Below are positions 54,143 through 63,505 of a stretch of 64,000 bases of DNA, piece after piece (positions within the stretch are counted from its first letter, which is position 1; each line of letters starts with the position of its first letter). The stretch is from NCBI RefSeq assembly GCF_005860765.1, contig NZ_VCEI01000021.1, positions 310,001 through 374,000 on the forward strand, in the 5' to 3' direction. The notes beneath the pieces were generated by a model that was not told the origin of the DNA, searched no databases, and saw nothing but the letters and a program-made list of their open reading frames with translations. Source of the stretch: Dyadobacter sediminis (GTDB taxonomy: Bacteria > Bacteroidota > Bacteroidia > Cytophagales > Spirosomataceae). The position numbers and the translations under genes were made by a program.

Positions 54143-56806
54143 TTGGCAAAGGCACAAAAAGAAACCCCGCTTAACAAACAATATAATCAGATCAAGGCCA
54201 AGTACCCGGGTGCACTTCTGCTGTTCAGAGTAGGCGATTTTTACGAAACATTTGGTGAAGATGCCATCCGTACTTCCAAAATCCTCGGAATTGTACTGAC
54301 ACGGCGTAATAACGGCGGTTCGCATGAGGAACTTGCCGGCTTTCCGCACCATTCGCTTGATAATTACTTGCCCAAACTGGTCCGTGCAGGCGAGCGCGTT
54401 GCCATTTGTGATCAGCTGGAAGATCCTGCGGCTGCCAAGGGAATCGTAAAACGCGGTGTGACTGAATTGGTGACGCCGGGCGTTTCTTTCAACGACAATG
54501 TGCTGGATATCCGTAAAAACAATTATCTGGCTGCCGTTCACGTTGGCACGGACGACTTGTACGGAGTGGCTTTTCTGGATATTTCTACGGGCGAGTTCAT
54601 GACTTCGCAAGGCAATGCCGCTTACATTGACAAAGTGCTTCAGGGATTTTCTCCTGCCGAAGTTTTATTTTGTAAAAAACACAAACAGGAATTTCATCAG
54701 CTTTTCGGAGGCAAATACCATACTTTTCAGCTGGAAGACTGGTGCTTTGGTTATGATTACGGCTACGAACAGCTGATTACTCATTTTCAGACTACAACTT
54801 TAAAGGGTTTTGGCATTGAAACGCTTCCGATGGGCGTTATTGCCGCCGGCGTATTGCTGCATTACTTGCGGGAAACGGAGCATAAGGATGTTGCCCATAT
54901 CGGCCGGATCACGAGGCTGGAAGAAGAAAAGTACGTATGGCTTGACCGTTTTACCGTTCGTAATCTTGAACTGGTCCATCCGCAACAGGAAGGCGGCGTT
55001 CCTTTGATTCAGGTGCTGGATCAGACGGTAACGCCGATGGGGGCAAGGTTGCTGCGCAAGTGGGTTGTGCTGCCGTTAAAGGAAAAACTGCCGATCGAAG
55101 AGCGCCTGAATACAGTTTCGCATTTTCTGGAAAATGAGGAGCTGCATGAGTCCGTCATGCAGTATCTGAAGCAGATTGGCGATCTGGAAAGGCTTATTTC
55201 AAAAGTTGCCGTCAGGAGGATCAACCCGCGCGAACTGGTGCAGCTTAAAAAATCACTGAAACAGATCGGGCCGGTGAAAGAGTTGCTTTCCGGTTTGATA
55301 CAGAAAGAAGAAGACAGGTCCGCAGCGCAGGACGATAAGAGGAAAGTTACAGACCCGGCTATTGAAATACTCAGGAAATATGCGGATCAGCTGAATCCGT
55401 GCAGTTTTCTGATGGATAAAATTGAAAACGAATTGCGGGAAGACGCGCCGGTTCTTTCCAATCAGGGAAGGATGATCAAAAGCGGGGTGGATGCCGAACT
55501 GGACGAACTGCATGCCATTTCGTACGAAGGAAAGGATTTTCTGCTCAAACTTCAGAACCGTGAAATTGAACGGACCGGAATCGGATCGCTGAAAATCGCT
55601 TACAACAAGGTTTTCGGTTACTATCTGGAAGTGACGCACGCACATCAGAACAAAGTTCCTGCCGACTGGATCAGAAAGCAGACGCTGGTGAACGCGGAAC
55701 GTTACATAACGCCGGAATTAAAAGAGTACGAGGAAAAAATCCTGAATGCGGAAGATAAAATCGCAGCTATCGAATTCCGGATTTACAATGAAATCATTCT
55801 TATTGCCGCAGAATACGTCAGCACGATCCAGCAGAATGCATTTATCGTCTCCACTTTGGATGTACTGAGTTCATTTGCGACAATTGCCAGGAAGAACAAT
55901 TATGTAAGGCCAGTCATCAGCGAAGGAAAAGAACTGGATATCAAAGACGGCCGCCATCCGGTCATTGAGCAGCAACTGCCGTTGGGTGAAAGTTACGTTC
56001 CGAACGATCTGTATCTGGATGATGCCACGCAGCAGATCATCATCATTACCGGTCCGAACATGGCCGGAAAGTCCGCCCTTTTACGTCAGACTGCGTTGAT
56101 TGTTCTCATGGCTCAGATGGGTTGCTATGTTCCGGCAAAAGCAGCTTGCATCGGACTTGTGGACAAGGTTTTCACGAGGGTAGGAGCCAGCGATAACCTC
56201 AGCCGAGGCGAAAGTACCTTTATGGTGGAAATGACGGAAACGGCCAGTATTCTGAACAACCTGAGCGACCGAAGTCTTGTGCTGATGGATGAAATCGGCA
56301 GAGGAACAAGTACTTACGACGGCGTTTCCATTGCATGGGCCATTGCCGAATACCTGCACAATCAGACGGATTGCCGGCCTAAAACGCTCTTTGCAACGCA
56401 TTATCATGAACTTAACCAGCTTACCGAAGACTTCCCGCGCATCAAAAACTTCAATGTGGCCGTAAAGGAAGTGGACAATAAAGTAATTTTTCTGCGCAAG
56501 CTGAAACCCGGCGGTAGCGCGCACAGTTTCGGGATTCATGTCGCCCAGATTGCGGGTATGCCGCAGCGCATTGTAGTAAGGGCCAGTGAAATCATGCAGC
56601 ATCTTGAAAAAGACCATGTAGCGCATGAACACAAAAAGCGGGTAAAGGAAATCCCGAAAAACAATTTTCAGCTCAGCATTTTTGAGCCTGCCGATCCGCG
56701 CCTGGAAGAGCTGAAAGAAAAACTGGCGCTTGTGGATGTGAACACGCTTTCACCTATTGAAGCATTGCTGAAACTGAATGAATTTCAGAAAATCGTAAAG
56801 AAATGA
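54143..56806 (+). CDS. mutS: DNA mismatch repair protein MutS
   Basis: The protein has 887 residues, MutS1 type, and starts at TTG 54143. The mismatch-reading Phe-x-Glu is in RVGDFYETFGEDA near residue 35. The ATPase has Walker A GPNMAGKS (about 637), Walker B LMDEIGRGTSTYDG (about 714), and the trans-acting HYHEL histidine region. It detects mispairs and recruits MutL, which is not in this window. Confidence 0.97.
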   Translation: MAKAQKETPLNKQYNQIKAKYPGALLLFRVGDFYETFGEDAIRTSKILGIVLTRRNNGGSHEELAGFPHHSLDNYLPKLVRAGERVAICDQLEDPAAAKGIVKRGVTELVTPGVSFNDNVLDIRKNNYLAAVHVGTDDLYGVAFLDISTGEFMTSQGNAAYIDKVLQGFSPAEVLFCKKHKQEFHQLFGGKYHTFQLEDWCFGYDYGYEQLITHFQTTTLKGFGIETLPMGVIAAGVLLHYLRETEHKDVAHIGRITRLEEEKYVWLDRFTVRNLELVHPQQEGGVPLIQVLDQTVTPMGARLLRKWVVLPLKEKLPIEERLNTVSHFLENEELHESVMQYLKQIGDLERLISKVAVRRINPRELVQLKKSLKQIGPVKELLSGLIQKEEDRSAAQDDKRKVTDPAIEILRKYADQLNPCSFLMDKIENELREDAPVLSNQGRMIKSGVDAELDELHAISYEGKDFLLKLQNREIERTGIGSLKIAYNKVFGYYLEVTHAHQNKVPADWIRKQTLVNAERYITPELKEYEEKILNAEDKIAAIEFRIYNEIILIAAEYVSTIQQNAFIVSTLDVLSSFATIARKNNYVRPVISEGKELDIKDGRHPVIEQQLPLGESYVPNDLYLDDATQQIIIITGPNMAGKSALLRQTALIVLMAQMGCYVPAKAACIGLVDKVFTRVGASDNLSRGESTFMVEMTETASILNNLSDRSLVLMDEIGRGTSTYDGVSIAWAIAEYLHNQTDCRPKTLFATHYHELNQLTEDFPRIKNFNVAVKEVDNKVIFLRKLKPGGSAHSFGIHVAQIAGMPQRIVVRASEIMQHLEKDHVAHEHKKRVKEIPKNNFQLSIFEPADPRLEELKEKLALVDVNTLSPIEALLKLNEFQKIVKK

Positions 56807-56852
56807 TGTCTAACCTGTTAAAATTTACTATTCAATCTCCTATTCCTTTTTT

Positions 56853-58043
56853 ATGAAAAATTCGACGCGTTTTCAGCTGATGGCCATGATGTTTCTCCTC
56901 TATTTTATCTGGGGGTCGTGGTATGGGCAAATGAGTAAATACATGTTTACGCAGCTTGGGGCTACAGGTGTGCAGGTGGGAAATGCCTATGCTGCCTTTT
57001 CTATTGCTATGATTATCGCCCCGTTTTTCGTTGGTATGATTGCCGACCGCTACTTTGCCGCACAAAAGGTGCTCGGAATTTTAAGTCTTGCCGGTGCAGC
57101 AATCCTTTACTTCCTGACCGGCGTTAAAGATCCGGATACTTTTTTCTGGGTTATTCTGCTTTATTGCATCACATTTGCCCCGACCATGGCGCTCACCACT
57201 TCCATTGCCATGCAGCAGGTGACCAATTCTGAAAAAGATTTTCCCGGCATACGCGTAATGGGAACGGTAGCCTGGATTGTCGTTTCCAACATCATTGGTT
57301 ATTATGGCTTTGGCGACAGCGTCATGATTTTCAAGATTTCAATGGTTTCTGCCGCGATTCTGGGTGTATACTCCTTTTTTCTGCCCAATACGCCTCCGAA
57401 GCCGAGTACGAGCACATCATTTTCAGCCATTTTAGGGTTGGATGCCTTTAAGCTTTTCAAGGACCGTTCTTTTGCCATTTTCTTCATTTCGTCCTTGCTG
57501 ATCTGTATTCCGCTTTCGTTTTATTATGCCATGGCCAATCCGTCACTCACCGATTCAGGCATGACAAATGTGGAAAATAAAATGTCTCTGGGCCAGGCTT
57601 CGGAAGTGGTTTTCATGCTGCTTATTCCATTGGCGTTTGCACGTCTGGGTGTTAAATGGATGCTGATTGTAGGACTTATCGCATGGATTATCCGTTTCAT
57701 CGGCTTTGGCTACGGCGACGCTTCCAGCGAATGGCTGTTGTATCTTGCTATTGTCCTGCATGGAGTTTGCTACGATTTCTTTTTTGTAACCGGTCAGATT
57801 TATACAGACAGCAAAGCGGGGGAAAAATACCGTTCTTCTGCGCAGGGGCTGATCGCCATTGCTACTTACGGGATCGGAATGGGAATCGGTTCGTGGGTTT
57901 CCGGCGTCGTTGCCGATATGTACACGGTTAACGGCGTTAAAGACTGGACGAGCGTATGGATGGTTCCTGCCGGCATTGCAGCAGTGGTTCTTGTGCTTTT
58001 TGTGCTGTTCTTTAAAGACAACAAGATTAAAGCGGCGCAGTAA
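56853..58043 (+). CDS. MFS transporter, nucleoside:H+ symporter type
   Basis: The protein has 396 residues with twelve predicted membrane helices. It resembles NupG/XapB-type nucleoside symporters: IWGSWYGQMSKYMFTQLG at the start, FFVGMIADRYFAAQKVL after helix 2, and FPGIRVMGTVAWIV. The substrate is inferred and could be another small solute. It follows mutS by 46 bp on the same strand, but mutS cotranscription is not certain. Confidence 0.88.
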   Translation: MKNSTRFQLMAMMFLLYFIWGSWYGQMSKYMFTQLGATGVQVGNAYAAFSIAMIIAPFFVGMIADRYFAAQKVLGILSLAGAAILYFLTGVKDPDTFFWVILLYCITFAPTMALTTSIAMQQVTNSEKDFPGIRVMGTVAWIVVSNIIGYYGFGDSVMIFKISMVSAAILGVYSFFLPNTPPKPSTSTSFSAILGLDAFKLFKDRSFAIFFISSLLICIPLSFYYAMANPSLTDSGMTNVENKMSLGQASEVVFMLLIPLAFARLGVKWMLIVGLIAWIIRFIGFGYGDASSEWLLYLAIVLHGVCYDFFFVTGQIYTDSKAGEKYRSSAQGLIAIATYGIGMGIGSWVSGVVADMYTVNGVKDWTSVWMVPAGIAAVVLVLFVLFFKDNKIKAAQ

Positions 58044-58104
58044 ACGGGTTTGTTTGTCAGACTGTTGATTACAGTTTCCTGCTTTTGAAAGAATATAACA
58101 AATC

Positions 58105-58147
58105 AATAAAAAAACCTGTATAACTGACGTTTACAGGTTTTTTTATT
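58105..58147. terminator. Bidirectional terminator, MFS / RRM
   Basis: A perfect 16-bp stem (58105-58120 with 58132-58147), 11-nt loop, with A7 and T7 runs. It lies 62 nt after the MFS stop and 20 nt before the end of the convergent RRM gene. Confidence 0.9.
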
Positions 58148-58166
58148 ATACCATGGATTTATAATC

Positions 58167-58865
58167 TCACCAGCCATCATCATCGTCCTCATCACGGCTT
58201 CTGATATAGTTTTTGGAACCGCCGCCTCCTTTTTTAGATTCTCCTCCTTTTCCGAAACGGTCTTCTGACCTTGATCTTCCGCCAAATCCGCCTCTGTCGC
58301 CTCCGTATCCGCCTTTATCGCTGCTGTATCCGCGGTCGTTGTTTCCTCTGTATCGGTCGCTGCTGCCGGAGTTTGAGCTTTTATCACTTCCATATCCACC
58401 GCCAAATCCTGCGCCGGAGCTGCTTCCGCCATCGGTACTGCTGCTTCTGTCAGATCGGTAAGTGTTGCTGCTTCTATCGGTTTCTGCGTTGCTGCTTCTG
58501 TCACTTCCGGCATTGCTGCTTCTGTCGTTTCCTGCACTGCTGCCTTCTCCGCCAGCCGGCCGTGGCCTGTTAAAACCTTCTCTTTTGAATTCTCCTCTGG
58601 GAGCGCCCGCATCACCTCTTGCTTCTTTTTTCTGTGATTCGTTTACTACCAACGGCCTTCCATACATTTCTGCTCCGTTCAATTCACTAATAGCCAACTT
58701 TGCCTCACTTTCGTCAGGCATTTCTACAAACCCGAAACCTTTGCTTTGACGTGTAATCTTGTCAATGATAATTTTCGCGGAGCTCACTTTACCAAATTTC
58801 TCGAAAGCTTCACGCAGTTCGCTTTCCTTTAACTTAAAAGAAAGACTCCCAACAAAAATGTCCAT
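58167..58865 (-). CDS. RRM RNA-binding protein with Gly/Ser-rich tail
   Basis: The protein has 232 residues. Residues 1-80 are one RNA recognition motif with RNP2 (DIFVGSL) and RNP1 (KGFGFVEM). The rest is a low-complexity tail with eight-residue repeats of the type DRSSNAGS and later GGYGGDRGGFGG. The C-terminus is acidic (DEDDDDGW). Bacterial relatives bind RNA and often respond to cold; that is known for cyanobacterial Rbp proteins and not shown here. Confidence 0.9.
   Translation of the reverse strand: MDIFVGSLSFKLKESELREAFEKFGKVSSAKIIIDKITRQSKGFGFVEMPDESEAKLAISELNGAEMYGRPLVVNESQKKEARGDAGAPRGEFKREGFNRPRPAGGEGSSAGNDRSSNAGSDRSSNAETDRSSNTYRSDRSSSTDGGSSSGAGFGGGYGSDKSSNSGSSDRYRGNNDRGYSSDKGGYGGDRGGFGGRSRSEDRFGKGGESKKGGGGSKNYIRSRDEDDDDGW
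58420..58550. repeat. In-gene tandem repeat encoding DRSSNAxx units
   Basis: About four or five imperfect copies of a 24-30 bp unit encode DRSSNAGS, DRSSNAET and DRSSNTYRS in the RRM gene tail. Replication slippage could change the copy number. Confidence 0.65.
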
Positions 58866-58908
58866 GGAAACGCCTGTTTTTTGTTTAATTTTTAGGTTAT
58901 AAATATAT

Positions 58909-59745
58909 TTATTTTAGTTGATATGCTACAACACTGTTTTTCATGAATGTGGGAACATAAACAATTTTTTTCACGCTGTCGTAGCCGATGTCCGCAGAGT
59001 TAATGCTGTCTGCGCTGGTATCCAGCAGCTTTTCGGTTGTTCCGTCCGATTTTACGTAATAAACCACACCTGCCCAGCAGGAAACAATATATTCACCCGG
59101 CTTAACCTGCTCGATTCCGTCTGTACTTTTATCCATTCCTTCCGCAACGACCGTCACCTGCTTAGACGCACTCAGCTTTTTCAAAGTTCCGCTGTCTGCA
59201 ATTAATAAATCGGACCCAACTGCCAGCAACCCGTTCGGGCGTGTCAGGTCTTCAAAATAAGTGGAAATCTTTCCGTCTTTGATCAGATGCACTTTTTTGG
59301 TTTCCGTATCGGAGACATAGATATTTCCTTTGGAGTCAATCGTTACATCATTCAGGAATTTGGCGCCTTCCACTTCATGCTTTTTTGAAATCTTACCCGC
59401 TTTGATATCTATTTCAACCAATTCTGAAACATCCGCAACAAAAAGCTTATTTCCCAGCCGGGCCATGCCTTTCGGCGCATTAAGGCCGGTTACCCAGTCC
59501 TGAGCAATGATTTTACCATCCAGGCCTACTTTGGCAATACCGCCTTTTCCATCTTTTTCGCCGGGTTTACCGTCAATTTGCGCTACAAACAACAGTTTGT
59601 CCTGCGCATTGTAAAATACCGATTCAGGAATGGGCAGTGTGGCTTCTGTTGACCATATTTTAGCAAGTGTATGTTGTGCCTGCAAATTGCTGCCGCAGAA
59701 CGCTGAAATCAATAATGCAGTTAGTGCAATGTAATTTGTTTTCAT
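58909..59745 (-). CDS. Exported SMP-30/gluconolactonase-like beta-propeller protein
   Basis: The protein has 278 residues from ATG at 59743-59745, which directly precedes signal peptide NYIALTALLISAFCGSNLQAQ; an ATG at 59784 would add 13 residues. It has repeated propeller blades (GLNAPKGMARLGNKLFVADV, FLNDVTIDSKGNIYVSDTET, RPNGLLAVGSDLLIADSG), as in SMP-30 and NHL proteins. Whether it is a lactonase or a binding protein cannot be told. It is on the same strand as the DUF1080 gene but separated by a terminator. Confidence 0.82.
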   Translation of the reverse strand: MKTNYIALTALLISAFCGSNLQAQHTLAKIWSTEATLPIPESVFYNAQDKLLFVAQIDGKPGEKDGKGGIAKVGLDGKIIAQDWVTGLNAPKGMARLGNKLFVADVSELVEIDIKAGKISKKHEVEGAKFLNDVTIDSKGNIYVSDTETKKVHLIKDGKISTYFEDLTRPNGLLAVGSDLLIADSGTLKKLSASKQVTVVAEGMDKSTDGIEQVKPGEYIVSCWAGVVYYVKSDGTTEKLLDTSADSINSADIGYDSVKKIVYVPTFMKNSVVAYQLK

Positions 59746-59907
59746 AAATGATCTGTTAGTTCCTTTTGGTTTGCTGTTATTCATACCAAAGGTTAAATCG
59801 GGCCAATTTACTTTCTATATTAGAAATTTCTGATGAATAAATCAAAGCTAAATAAAAATGGCCATAGTGACCGGCCCGTATATTTTAAATTTTTGCTAAA
59901 TTCCAAC

Positions 59908-59942
59908 AAAAAAGCCTTGCCGGATATCGACAAGGCTTTTTT
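59908..59942 (-). terminator. Terminator after DUF1080 gene
   Basis: On the minus strand, AAAAAAGCCTTG (59931-59942) pairs with 59908-59919 and ends in TTTTTTG. It lies 18 nt after the stop. Confidence 0.88.
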
Positions 59943-59959
59943 CTGTTTGTAGCCACAGG

Positions 59960-62900
59960 TTATTTCTTCTTCTTCTTTTTGGAAGAAGCAACCGGCGCTC
60001 CGATGTTTTTTGAAAGGTCATTGATCCGGATATTCCTGAATTTCAGCGGCGAGCCGTGTCCAAGAAAACCGAGATAACCGCTTGTACGGCTCAGTCCCGG
60101 ATGTTCTTTGTGATCCACAGTTCCGTTTTTACTGGCTTCCGCCAGATCGCCGTCCAGTATAACCGTGCCGTTCAGGGTAACTCTGATTTTTGATCCCTGC
60201 ACGCGAACTTCTTCATAGTTCCATTCGCCGAGCGGTTTCAGAAATCCTCTTTTTGCAGGAATAATGCCGTATGCCGAGCCATGGTACTGATATTCATGCA
60301 GATCCTTGTAAATATCCGCATCGTTGTCCAGAATCTGGATTTCAGTTCCTACGTAAGCCGCGTCCCCTTCCATCGGTGTTCTGATTCCCAAGCCGTTATT
60401 GGCTCCGGGTGTAAGCTGGAATTCAAACCGGAAATCAAAATCGCTGTATTCGTCTTTGGTGTACAGATTTCCTTTTCCGCCTTTTTTCGGATCCACGACG
60501 AGTTCGCCGTTCTGGATAAAATAGTCGGTTTTGTTACCAACCCAGTTGAATAAATTCGTTCCGTCAAAAAGTACTTTAAAACCTTCTTTTTTCTCTGTCT
60601 CCGACAGTTCAAACGGTTCCGGACGAGGGATTTCGCGAACATAAATATCGCGGTAATTGATCTGGTTGCCATGTGCCTGTAACTCGATCTGTTCTTTTGC
60701 GAAAATTGGCAGCTTGCGGTCCCAGTAATTTTCCAGCACCACATTGTCCACTACATTTTCACCATTCAGATCCACAGAAACACGGTCACCGATCATGGTA
60801 ATATGGAAAGTGTTCCATTCGCCAATGGCATTGTCTGCTACTTTGGAAGGCTTGCTCGGGTTTGTCTGATTGTTGTATAACCCGCCGGAACCCACCTGCG
60901 CGCCTACGCTTACCCGCGAGGTATCCCAGATCTGCACCTGAGGCGTTCCGCGCAGGTAAATGCCCGCATCGCCGTCTTTCTGGATTTTCCAGTCCACATA
61001 CATTTCAAAATCTCCGTATTGTTTTACGGTACAAAGATTATCGCCGTGGCCTGAAAACACGAGTTCGCCGTCTTTTGCAAACCAGTCTTTATGAGCAGCT
61101 TCATCGGCTTTCTTTTGTTTGGCGGCCAAAGTATCCGGGCTCATTTTGCTGCGGGCAATCGGGTTTTCAACCAATCCTTTCCAGCCCGAAAGGTCTTTGC
61201 CGCTGAACAATGAAACAAATCCTTCGTCGGTCGGCAGCTCGGCCAGATGCTTGCGGATGGATTCCCGCTGGTATTCACTGTCCTGTCCTTTCAACAAAGA
61301 AGCTGCTTTGGTAAGCAGATTACGTATTTCCGCATTGTAGAAATCCTTGTTGGAAAGTCCGATGTTCATAACGGCTTGTGCCGCTGCCTGCTGTGTAGCC
61401 GGATTGTCAAGGTATTTTCCTGCAAACAGCAATGCATTGAACGTTCTGTATCTCGAAAGTTCTTTCAGGATCATTTCCTTTTGTGCATCCGTTTTGGTAA
61501 GGTCCATTGCTTCACGCAGCATAATCACTTTATTGGCCGGCGTTTTGGTCGATTTGGTAGCAGCAGCCACATAGCCCGACAAAGCGGCATTGAAGTCATC
61601 CGAATTGGAGGTTTGCTTCGCTATTTTCAAAAGTTCATTTGCCGCGCTCGCGTCCGTCCATGCCGACAAGGCATTGATAGCTGCTTTTTTAGAAACGGCG
61701 TCTCCGCTGTTGTAAGCTGACACCACGGAATTCAAAGCTTTGTTTCCGCCGATTCCGGCAAGTACCGCCAGATAATTGGATTGTTTGTCAGCCGGAGAAG
61801 CCTGCATTTGTTTCAGGATCATGTCGCTTTGTGCATTCGCATCGCCCGAACCTTTAATGCCTGCGCTTACTGCTTTCTGAACAGCCGTAATTTCTTCAGG
61901 ACTGCTGCCTGCATTCAGCAATGTAAACATTTGCGGAAGATCACTGCTTGTTACCAATGAACTTAGTGCATTGTAAGCAGCTGTTTTAACCTCCGCATTC
62001 TGACTTTTGAGCAGTGCCGAAACGACATTCAGTTTGGAGCCTGCGCCTCTTGCCGCAAGTACCTCGATGGCCGCGGGCTGCGCAGTAGCCGGCAAGCCGG
62101 GCAAAGCCGCTGCAAGCTGATCCACAACGCCATTGCCTTTTATGGTAAGCAAACTGCTTTTTACCGCTTTGATTTCTTCTGCATTGCCATTTTTCAAGAC
62201 CGGGATCAGGCTTGCCAGACTGCTTTCCTGCCCGATTTTTCCTGCTGCCCAAATAGCCGCCAGTTTTACTTTGCTGTCTTTTGAACTTAACGATTTCAGA
62301 ATAACCGGCAAAGCATCTTTGGATTCCGCACGTCCGAGCATTGTAATGATTTCCGCCTGAACTTCTGGTTTTGCTTTTTTCATGGCGTTCAGCCAAGGCG
62401 TTGTGCCGTCGGCCATCGTATATTTCTGGCCCAGTTTCAATGCGGCTGCGCGGTACTCCGGATCGGTACTTTGCAATGCAGTTACCAAAACCGGAACGGA
62501 TTCGCGTTTTTTGATATCCGAATAGATTTTAAGCGCCGAGGAACGGGTTGCGTTTTGCTTTGCATCGGGCGTATTTTTAATCAGTGCCAAAGCTGCTTTT
62601 TCGGCAGCAGGTGCATTGCCGTTTTCCGCAAGTCTGGCCAGATATTTCAGGTAAACCGCGGTGGCATCCGCTTCATCATAACCGTAAGCCGCTTTCTGTG
62701 CAGCGCCGGCCAGAATCGCTTCCGACGAAGGAGCGCCGATTTCTGAAAGCGCGTACAAGCTTACTTTGCGAAGGTTTACATCCGTGCTTGCTGCCGTTTT
62801 TTCTATGGCTGTTGCCGCTTCTTTGTAACGACTGCCGCCAAGTGCCTCGATAATGGAAATTTGTGCTGAACCGGACGCATTGCTCAATGCCTGCATCAAA

Positions 62901-63394
62901 GCTGCACCCGCAGCTGGCGAACCGATGCGCGCCAATGCTCTGGAAGCCGGGCCGGAAAGTCTCTCATCCGATAAATAGGTTTTCAGTACCTCAACGGATT
63001 CATCTTTTCCGACGGTCTGAATTTGGTAAATCAGGAAATTTTTGCTGTCCGGATCATTGACTTTGGACAATGCTTCGCCGTAAGCTTCGGCGGCATTTTT
63101 GCGTAAGGCTTCCTTTCCGGCCTGCGAGGCATAATAGGTAAATCCGCCCAGCGCATACTGGATTTTGGTATTGTCGCCTTTGCCAAGAGGTGTAAGCATG
63201 GAGGCAATCTGCACCAATCCGGGCTTTCCGAGGCCGGCCAGCTCTTCCATGTTTTTATTTAATGCCGTTTGATCTTCGGAAGGAAATCTGGAAAGCAGCG
63301 CATTCACTTTCGTCTGCAGTGCATTGTCGGTTTGTGCCCATGCCTGTGACATCATCAGGCATAAGGCCAGGAAAGTATAAATCGTTTTTTTCAT
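59960..63394 (-). CDS. Secreted HEAT-repeat protein with two DUF1080 domains
   Basis: The protein has 1144 residues with signal peptide KKTIYTFLALCLMMSQAWAQ. Residues about 25-720 are a long alpha-helical solenoid of HEAT-like repeats (SGPASRALARIGSPAAGAAL, DSKVKLAAIWAAGKIGQESS). Two DUF1080 (3-keto-disaccharide hydrolase) domains follow: about 722-925 (FVSLFSGKDLSGWKG) and 937-1135 (FKVLFDGTNLFNWVG). Members of this family cleave 3-keto-glycosides. The fusion of one HEAT scaffold with two hydrolase domains suggests a large periplasmic enzyme. The tail is a run of six lysines. The upstream gene is a Gfo/Idh/MocA oxidoreductase on the same strand, a family that includes 3-keto sugar-forming dehydrogenases. 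Confidence 0.88.
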   Translation of the reverse strand: MKKTIYTFLALCLMMSQAWAQTDNALQTKVNALLSRFPSEDQTALNKNMEELAGLGKPGLVQIASMLTPLGKGDNTKIQYALGGFTYYASQAGKEALRKNAAEAYGEALSKVNDPDSKNFLIYQIQTVGKDESVEVLKTYLSDERLSGPASRALARIGSPAAGAALMQALSNASGSAQISIIEALGGSRYKEAATAIEKTAASTDVNLRKVSLYALSEIGAPSSEAILAGAAQKAAYGYDEADATAVYLKYLARLAENGNAPAAEKAALALIKNTPDAKQNATRSSALKIYSDIKKRESVPVLVTALQSTDPEYRAAALKLGQKYTMADGTTPWLNAMKKAKPEVQAEIITMLGRAESKDALPVILKSLSSKDSKVKLAAIWAAGKIGQESSLASLIPVLKNGNAEEIKAVKSSLLTIKGNGVVDQLAAALPGLPATAQPAAIEVLAARGAGSKLNVVSALLKSQNAEVKTAAYNALSSLVTSSDLPQMFTLLNAGSSPEEITAVQKAVSAGIKGSGDANAQSDMILKQMQASPADKQSNYLAVLAGIGGNKALNSVVSAYNSGDAVSKKAAINALSAWTDASAANELLKIAKQTSNSDDFNAALSGYVAAATKSTKTPANKVIMLREAMDLTKTDAQKEMILKELSRYRTFNALLFAGKYLDNPATQQAAAQAVMNIGLSNKDFYNAEIRNLLTKAASLLKGQDSEYQRESIRKHLAELPTDEGFVSLFSGKDLSGWKGLVENPIARSKMSPDTLAAKQKKADEAAHKDWFAKDGELVFSGHGDNLCTVKQYGDFEMYVDWKIQKDGDAGIYLRGTPQVQIWDTSRVSVGAQVGSGGLYNNQTNPSKPSKVADNAIGEWNTFHITMIGDRVSVDLNGENVVDNVVLENYWDRKLPIFAKEQIELQAHGNQINYRDIYVREIPRPEPFELSETEKKEGFKVLFDGTNLFNWVGNKTDYFIQNGELVVDPKKGGKGNLYTKDEYSDFDFRFEFQLTPGANNGLGIRTPMEGDAAYVGTEIQILDNDADIYKDLHEYQYHGSAYGIIPAKRGFLKPLGEWNYEEVRVQGSKIRVTLNGTVILDGDLAEASKNGTVDHKEHPGLSRTSGYLGFLGHGSPLKFRNIRINDLSKNIGAPVASSKKKKKK

Positions 63395-63414
63395 TTTTAT
63401 TACTGGTTGGCACT

Positions 63415-63446
63415 GGCTATTAGCTGTTAGCTATTAGCATTTAGCT
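63415..63446. repeat. Short TTAGC-type repeat
   Basis: GGCTATTAGCTGTTAGCTATTAGC continues into ATTTAGC, four to five copies of a TTAGC-type unit with internal near-palindromes. It lies between the oxidoreductase and DUF1080 genes. Its role is unknown; it may be a dispersed intergenic repeat. Confidence 0.5.
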
Positions 63447-63505
63447 TTTTTAAATTTAATTTTTTAACTGAGTGACAGGCATGCTGATGAATCGGCATTG
63501 TTCTG

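Noticed and set aside
58420-58550. CRISPR-like spacing of repeats
   Set aside because: Units are contiguous, imperfect and in frame inside a protein gene; no spacers or cas genes.
58103-58615. 170-residue minus-strand frame rich in EAA repeats
   Set aside because: It is another frame of the RRM gene repeats; the in-frame RRM protein has clear RNP motifs.
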